Positions 58,229 through 64,000 of a DNA stretch of 64,000 bases are shown in pieces. The notes beneath the pieces are model-generated. The model had not been told where the DNA came from and did no database searches. It was given only the letters and a program-made list of their open reading frames with translations. Both the position numbers and the translations under genes were made by a program. Each line of letters opens with the position of its first letter. Within the stretch, counting starts at the first letter, position 1. This DNA is from Cystobasidium ongulense (lineage: Eukaryota; Basidiomycota; Cystobasidiomycetes; Cystobasidiales; Cystobasidiaceae): contig BQUP01000002.1 of the NCBI GenBank assembly GCA_022835595.1, positions 992,001 through 1,056,000 of the forward strand, given 5' to 3'.

Positions 58229-59169
58229 ATGTCTCCCTCACCCTCAAGCTGCTCGACCAACTCACCACCTTCCCTCCAAATGCCAACGCCTCACCCTCCC
58301 TCCAGCCAGACGAGCGAGCACGGTGACGAGCATGCAACCATCATCGATGTACACTCTACTCTCCATGTAGACACTCTCGATGCATCAGCAAGCTGGATAG
58401 CTCGGCCCGCTCGGTGCTTGGCGACGACGACAGTGGAAACTGCGCTGCTGACACCTGAGCATGAGCATGAGCAAACGCAAAAGCGTGAGATCAAGCAGAG
58501 AGTACTGCATTTTACGCTCTCAACTGCTGCCTTGTTAGGCAGCTGCACGGGTGAGTGCGGGCTACGATACAGACATTCCTTCCGCCAGACTCATCTTTCT
58601 GTTCCCACCTCTCAGGTATAGGATGGTCCGCAAGCAGTCTGCGCCAGTTTTCCAGCATTGCAAGACCAACCATTCCCACTATACCACGCGATGCAACAGT
58701 ATTCGACCTCGAAAAACTATTGCATCTTGATACTCTGCCGTCAAGTGAAGAGACTGCCTCCTTACGGGAAAGCTTCGATATCTACCTCTTGACACTTTTC
58801 TGCTTGATCGCACTCGTCTCGCTGTCACTCACGCTGCTCACAAGTGGTCGACTAGCTCTAGCACTCCATCTACGCACTAGAAGCAAGCCCGATGCTGAAA
58901 AACAAGGTGAAGAAACGCCCTTTTGGTCGTTCATGACGCGTCTATTTGGAGATAGGGACATGCAATTCAGGAAACCTCAATTGCCTACGTATACACACGC
59001 CGTCAAGCAGGCTGTACTTAAAACTAGCAGAAGGCCAGGAGATGTTCGCTCAGAATTTAACAATATATCAGCAGAAGAGATGGAGCTCGAGAGGATCCAG
59101 AAATTGGGTGGTGCCCCTCCTGGTGAGTTCGCGCGCCCATGGATTGGATCCCAAGCGATGACATACTAA
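58229..59169 (+). CDS. Uncharacterised membrane protein 1
   Basis: The family is not recognised. Two exons: MSPSPSSCSTNSPPSLQMPT opens a Ser/Pro/Thr-rich N-terminal half, with FTLSTAALLGSCTG before an intron (about 58550-58617) that continues IGWSASSLRQFSSIA, making one hydrophobic segment. A second clear membrane helix is YLLTLFCLIALVSLSLTLLT followed by a basic stretch. The C-terminal tail has TPFWSFMTRLFGDRD, FNNISAEEMELERIQKLGG and ends ARPWIGSQAMTY. Total about 290 residues. A two-helix protein with both tails on the same side is likely. It precedes another unknown membrane protein on the same strand. Confidence 0.7.
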
Positions 59170-59403
59170 GCAGCCCTCTTACTCTCCAGCTTATTTATAT
59201 CAATGTTGAATACTCTCTATAACGCCTTCAATTGTAGAGCTCGAATTGGCAAATCGTAATCGCGTTTCGTAATCATGTTCAACTGCTATCTCTACACCGG
59301 GTCGCTCCCAAGAGCGGCTGTTCACTCGATCTCGTCCAGCATAGCCGGCAGTGTTGATCAAGGCATACAATGGGCTTGTCTGGTATGAGGAGCGCTCGCT
59401 TCA

Positions 59404-59425
59404 TCTCTCTCTCTCTCTCTCTCTC
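59404..59425 (+). repeat. (TC)11 microsatellite
   Basis: Eleven TC dinucleotides about 75 bp upstream of membrane protein 2. Pyrimidine tracts are common in fungal promoters and 5' leaders, so this may be core-promoter DNA. The rest of 59170-59498 holds no gene. Confidence 0.9.
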
Positions 59426-59498
59426 CATCTTTCCTGCTGACCTCGATAAAGACTGCGCCGCTACAATACACTAACGCCAATCTCCAGCCATAATCAGT

Positions 59499-60406
59499 AT
59501 GACCACCAAGGCAACTTCACCCATCGGTAGCGTGGATGTAGACCATCCACACACTGATACTACCCATGCACCGCCTGTAGTCAAGGAGTCTGACCTGACA
59601 ATCACCCCGCCTGGCAACCTCCAAGACCACGAAAGTAATGCACTCGTCGAGGCAGAAGCAGACGATCCTAGTCGGACTGGCCGTGGTACTGTCCACTTTG
59701 CTCAAGACGTTGACTCTGTAAGTTGGGTTGGCCGGCTGTAGGTCTTCTATGAATAGAATACAAAGGCTGACCGTATCGTTTTGGACTCAAGGCGGCATTG
59801 GCGGAATCGAGCCTGCCCATCACTGATCCAGTACCAGCTTATAACTATCCAACGATCGTCCAAGGTGATGAAAAACCAGGTTATGTCTCTCGAGATATGC
59901 ATGAAGCGTGGCAAGATGCCCAAGCTAAGGAAGAAGAGGAGCAATCAGACAAGAAACGTCCTTGCAGCCGACTTCGCGCAGTTCTTTATGGTAAGCACTC
60001 TGGATCTTACGATGCAAGAGTCATAGTCAGCTTACTGACATACAAATTATTTGCAGCGCTTGCTGCTCTCTTAGGAATAACACTGAATATGGCGATTATT
60101 TATGCCTCTTATACAATCATCGGAGGATTCAATACTATTTCCTTTTCACCCGACGACGATCCGATGGACGCCATCGTTGATCTAGCAAGCAACTCGACCG
60201 ACCCTGATACAGAGTGGGACTATGAATATAGAGATGAGTACTATTACATGTCCCAACCCTCTCTCTTCAAAGCAGCTGCTCTTGCTGGAGTTTTAACTGC
60301 AGTACCTGCTTTAGTAGCAGCTTTTATCGCTTATTCCATGCAGCGCGATTCAGATGGACGACGCGATGAAGATGCTTGTGATTGTGAGGAATGTGTTGCA
60401 GTGTAG
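59499..60406 (+). CDS. Uncharacterised membrane protein 2
   Basis: The family is not recognised. ATG 59499-59501 starts MTTKATSPIGSVDVDHPHTD. The N-terminal half is acidic and polar. After an intron (about 59719-59792) it reads AALAESSLPITDPVPAYNYP and EKPGYVSRDMHEAWQDAQA. A second intron (59991-60056) is 66 nt, has no in-frame stop and would encode 22 residues if retained. Helix 1 is LAALLGITLNMAIIYASYTI, then an acidic Asp/Tyr-rich loop (TEWDYEYRDEYYYMSQ), then helix 2 AAALAGVLTAVPALVAAFIA, then an acidic Cys-containing tail ending CDCEECVAV. The acidic tyrosine-rich loop between helices is probably luminal or extracellular. Confidence 0.72.
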
Positions 60407-60985
60407 ATTGTAGAATCGCTTCAAGCTGTCCTACACTCTGAAAGCATGTTCACGTCCCTTGCTCTACATATTGCTTTGACAGAATTGAAATCATCATTGC
60501 GACCGTGGGTGTCACTGTGCACCTGAAGTGCTGCGATGGAATGCAGGTGCACGCTACTGTACTGACCGCTCTCCCATGGCTGCTATCGTACTGCGCGCTC
60601 CGCCGGGACTAGGCAATGAGAGGATAGTAGCCAAGGTGCGGTTCTCTGTGCTAGCAAATATGCGAGCAGGTCATCACGTCGTCGAAGTACCTAGGCATAC
60701 GACCAACTTGCAGGCTCGACCTGGCCTTCTTCGGCTTTTGCCACCCTCGCAGTTGCCGAAAGCAGCTAATCGAAGAGCATGTGCAAGCTCACTCGAGCTC
60801 TTCCTCGCTCCCACCGCCCATAATGGCAGACTTTGAAGGTGTCAGTACATTCCTACTGCACTCAATTAAATGGCACGCCGCTCACATGGCTGATGTGCTC
60901 CACCGCTGCTGACCCACAGTCGAGTCGTCGACCTGGCCCGCCTGATCGGTCTACAACTCCATCGGCTTGCTCGGGCAGTTCAGCC
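60407..60985. other. Intergenic and leader upstream of acylaminoacyl peptidase
   Basis: An ORF of 102 codons (60528-60836) and an ATG at 60826 followed by a donor-like gtgtca are present. Splicing that ATG to 60921 meets a stop, so I do not use it. No other gene is seen. Confidence 0.45.
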
Positions 60986-63593
60986 ATGGATCCACGAATC
61001 ACAAGAGCTTTAAATGTACAAGAGTTCATCGCTAGTCATCCTGTAGTAGATTCTGCTTCAATATCATCTCGAGAAGATGGTTCTCTGGTCATCAAAGCGC
61101 GACTCTCCACGACTTCGTACAAGACCAGAAGCAAGACCCAGTATCTACAAAGCTACATTGTATCACAGCAAGATGGAATCACAAAAACCGTCGAAACATC
61201 AATGGATCCGGTATCCGAACAAGTCAAGATGACAGCTGAGCATCCTGCTGGTAACTGGACTGTATCGTTCAGAGTGACGACTGTCAAAGAAAAGAAGAAA
61301 CGTATTATCCAGATTCGCGATACTGAGAGGGATGTATATGACGAGATTGACGTCACCGATACTCATGCCGACTTCCTGTCTGGAGAGCATTGGGGAAATC
61401 CAACTTGGTCAGAAAATGAACGTTTGCTGGTGTATGTTGCAGAGCAGCAAGCTCCGAACTGGAAGGATGAGGACGAACGTAAGCTTTAATTCCGGTCATT
61501 CTCAACAACTTGAACTGATCCGAGTGTCATATAGCTTATACCGCTTATGCCTATGCTCCCAACTTTGGAGAACAATTGAGCGCACAGACGCGACCTGGCT
61601 TGTTCATTCTAGACTTCTCGAATCCGGAAGACATCCACGTAAAACAAGTCAATGCTGAAGTTTCCGGTGAAAATTCCGACACCACTGTGTTCCGTCAACC
61701 TGCTCTTGCACCTCGCGAATCGCAAGACAGCGACATAGTGATCTTTGCAACAGGATCTAGTCTTTTGCCAGATGGTCGCCGTCTAGGCAGCATAGTCAGT
61801 TTTCGCAATTTTGATACGCAGATCCATTTAACTGATGTCTCATACCAGTATTGCTGCAACAGACCTGACGCGATCTACCATATCTCAGTTCCCGTCTCAG
61901 CCGAGACCGCCAAAGCGACTGCGAAGCGTATCAGTAGCCCTAAGAGGTCAGCCCGTTATGCAAGAGTCATCCGCTTGAAAGAAGGCCACAGCCTTGTCTA
62001 CGTCTCGAATAGACGAGGGTACGAACATAACTCTTGCGCTACACTCCACAAGCGTAGAGTGCCAATGGGCCCAACTTCAGCGGAAGCCGACGACATTTTA
62101 GTAAAGACAGTAGGCGCGCCCAGTCAATCTGGTGGCTTTCCCGGCCTCTTCCCAGACAATCCCCCCTCGCAATGTCTTCTCACCTCGTTGACCTCAGAGT
62201 CCGGGGCAAGCAAGTTATATCTTGTCCTGGCAACAGCCTGGGCGTCTCGCACGACAATCATTCTCGTGGATCTGGAAGATGGCTCAGTGCACGATGCGGG
62301 ATCAAACGAAATAACTTCTTACAAGTTGCTGAGCACGGACAACAAATCAAGGGTGATCGCCATCAGGTCTTCGACCGTATCTGCACCCGAACTCGTGTTG
62401 GGTACCTTTTCATCGTCTCCAGTCCCCAAGATATCCTGGACCAAGATTAAATCGTGGCAATATCGCTTCCAGGAAGACAAGCATTGTACGCATTCGTATC
62501 AACCGTAGTATAGAAGACTACTGATACTTCCATTCATAGTCTCCGGCATCGACACCTTATACTCGACCGTAGTTCCACTACCAAACCAAAAGGCGGCCGA
62601 GGCCATAGTGATTAGTGGCTTCTCACTTGACAAGATCGACAATCTTCCTGGACAGCTTCGCAGAGAGCGTATACCGGGCCTCAAAGCGAGCGGGACTTGT
62701 CAATCGTCAAGCCTGCCTCCGCTCATTATATGCCCACATGGCGGCCCTAATAGCCAGTACTCTGCGGCTTGGAATATCGGAGCCAGTCTGGCTTGGTAAG
62801 AATAGGCGTATCTCAATAAAATATACATGCATATTGATCGTGCATGTTCATGTAGGATCGCAGCCGGCTACACTGTCGCCATGATCAATTATCCGGGATC
62901 TACGGGCTTCGGGCAAGATACAATCGAAGACCTTTCGAAAGATTGCGGAAATCTAGAAGTTCGCGCTTGCTTGCAGGTTAAAGATTACCTCATCAAGCTA
63001 GGTGTAGCTTCTGATGACAAGGGAAAGAGGTTGTACCTTGGGGGCTCGCATTCAGGCTTTATAGGAGCGCACATTAGTGTACGGTGGCCTGATGCATTCG
63101 ATGCTATCGATTTGCGGAATCCAGTTATCGACCTACCCAGCATGTTTGCTACTTCTGATATTCCTGATTGGTGAGACGTTCATCCTTACTACTCATTGCA
63201 TGGGTCTCTTACTAATTTGTTTACTATGGTATTTTGAATAGGACTCTCTCGCAACTCAACTTCAAGTACGACTACGACAATCCCCCGTCTTTCGTTCCAG
63301 AAGACTTCCATACGGAATTACGTACACGTAGTCCTAGCTACTATGCCGAGAAGCTGTTCAGTGAGAACGACCAGGCCTGCGTCACGCCGACGCAAGTCCA
63401 GTTGGGTGCCAATGATCTGCGGGTCCCCTCGAATCAGGGGAAAGCATGGTTCCATTGCCTCAAAGGCCATAAAGAAGATGTAAAGATGTTCTTCTTCCCT
63501 GACAACGGGCATCCACTTGAACAGATCTGGACTCAGCGGAAAAGCTTGACGGCACAATTAGAATTCCTTGTCAAACATAGTAGATTTGACTAA
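60986..63593 (+). CDS. APEH: Acylaminoacyl-peptidase (prolyl oligopeptidase family S9C)
   Basis: A serine peptidase that releases N-acylated amino acids from blocked peptides in the cytosol. It starts MDPRITRALNVQEFIASHPV. The N-terminal half is a beta-propeller with weak repeats, such as GNPTWSENERLLVYVAEQQA. The alpha/beta-hydrolase part has PHGGPNSQYSAAWNIGASLA, AMINYPGSTGFGQDTIEDLS and LYLGGSHSGFIGAH, with the nucleophile Ser in GGSHSG. MFATSDIPDW is a family block. The Asp is in NDLRVPSNQG and the His in PDNGHPL. Mammalian enzymes have GGSHGG at the nucleophile, so this copy differs by one residue just after the elbow. Introns lie at about 61480-61535, 62485-62530, 62797-62855 and 63172-63240. 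The start could be further upstream. Confidence 0.88.
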
Positions 63594-63845
63594 TCTGGGA
63601 AAAAGGGACCCATGAGAACACCGTACGGCGCGTGTGGGGTCTCCTAATGTACGTCCGAGTGCGGGAGAGAGTCTTTCAGTGAAACCGACCACGCAGATTG
63701 TGACAATGACAGCGGACTATACTGAAGAATGCATGTCTTCCATTGTGTTAGCAGTAGTTACAGTCATGTGATGCGAAATGTCGATATAGGTGTGGAAGAA
63801 ATTCTTCTGCCCTGTCTGAGACCGGTATTGCCTGGCTGAGCAGCT

Positions 63846-64000
63846 TTATTGTCCATTCACTGGCGATCCGCTCTGCTTCCATGCAGCCTCGATCAACATT
63901 GCTACTTGCTCGACGCCTTGCCCCTGTCTAACCGAGGTGAAAATCGTTGGTCCAGAGTCTCGCATCTTGGCCGCATCTCGAGACATGACTGATAAGTCTG
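63846..64000 (-). CDS. URE7: Urease accessory GTPase UreG/Ure7, C-terminal end only
   Basis: Partial at the right edge: the coding sequence enters from beyond base 64000. The frame reads DLSVMSRDAAKMRDSGPTIF, then TSVRQGQGVEQVAMLIEAAW, and ends KQSGSPVNGQ with the stop at 63846-63848. The pattern D-x-x-VM-RDA-x-MR...P-x-I/L-FT-x-V-x-x-G is the C-terminal strand and helix of UreG, the GTPase that loads nickel into urease. It is convergent with the peptidase gene, about 250 bp apart. The G domain is outside the window. Confidence 0.85.
   Translation of the reverse strand, partial: DLSVMSRDAAKMRDSGPTIFTSVRQGQGVEQVAMLIEAAWKQSGSPVNGQ

Noticed and set aside
60528-60836. 102-codon plus-strand ORF upstream of the peptidase gene
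   Set aside because: Composition looks non-coding and it cannot be spliced in frame to the peptidase.
60826-60841. Upstream start MADFE for the acylaminoacyl peptidase
   Set aside because: Joining it at the gtgtca donor to the acceptor at 60920 gives a stop after eight more codons.

Overview
This window reads as nuclear DNA of an intron-dense fungus. The genes carry many short spliceosomal introns (mostly about 50 to 90 nt, GT...AG). Neighbouring genes are close together and on both strands, and the proteins are typically eukaryotic. The set (fungal-type Fpg glycosylase, acinus with SAP and RRM, GTPBP1-type GTPase, SET9, a mitochondrial Ohr, a urease accessory GTPase) fits a basidiomycete. 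A Tremellomycete-like yeast is my best guess, but that is inference. No rRNA, tRNA, CRISPR array, transposon or viral fossil was seen.

Layout. 0-11 kb: FPG (+, first codon at base 5), RPT1 (-) and VMA1 (+) sharing a 173-bp divergent promoter, then a long MUS81 (+). 11-20 kb: a 134-aa unknown protein (-) divergent from an old-yellow-enzyme family oxidoreductase (+), two tandem paralogous DHA1-type MFS transporters (-), and a probable tiny spliced gene (-). 20-29 kb: SND1/Tudor-SN (-), MOB2 (+) with a 4-nt micro-exon, RPS21 (-), CDC123 (+). 29-38 kb: YSH1/CPSF73 (-), NAA50 (+), a ferric reductase (-). 38-46 kb: ATM1 (+) divergent from the ferric reductase, ALG8 (+), SET9 (-). 46-55 kb: GTPBP1-like GTPase (-), RAB4/Ypt4 (-), a disordered zinc-finger protein (+), OHR (-). 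55-64 kb: ACIN1 (+), two unknown small membrane proteins (+), acylaminoacyl peptidase (+), and the C-terminal end of URE7/UreG (-) running off the window.

Most genes are housekeeping: DNA repair, proteasome, vacuolar acidification, translation, mRNA 3' processing, N-glycosylation, Fe-S export and vesicle traffic. Two neighbourhoods suggest shared jobs. One is the ferric reductase/ATM1 head-to-head pair, which has a 20-bp perfect palindrome in the shared promoter. The other is the ene-reductase plus two drug-efflux-type transporters, which has a Yap1-like site upstream of the reductase.

No obviously new multi-gene system was found. The best leads are the micro-exon, the palindrome, the Ala-rich insertion in the proteasome ATPase, the small 66-aa gene, and the uncharacterised zinc-finger and membrane proteins. 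Gene ends and splice sites were read by eye from frames and consensus sites, so internal exon limits are approximate unless stated.
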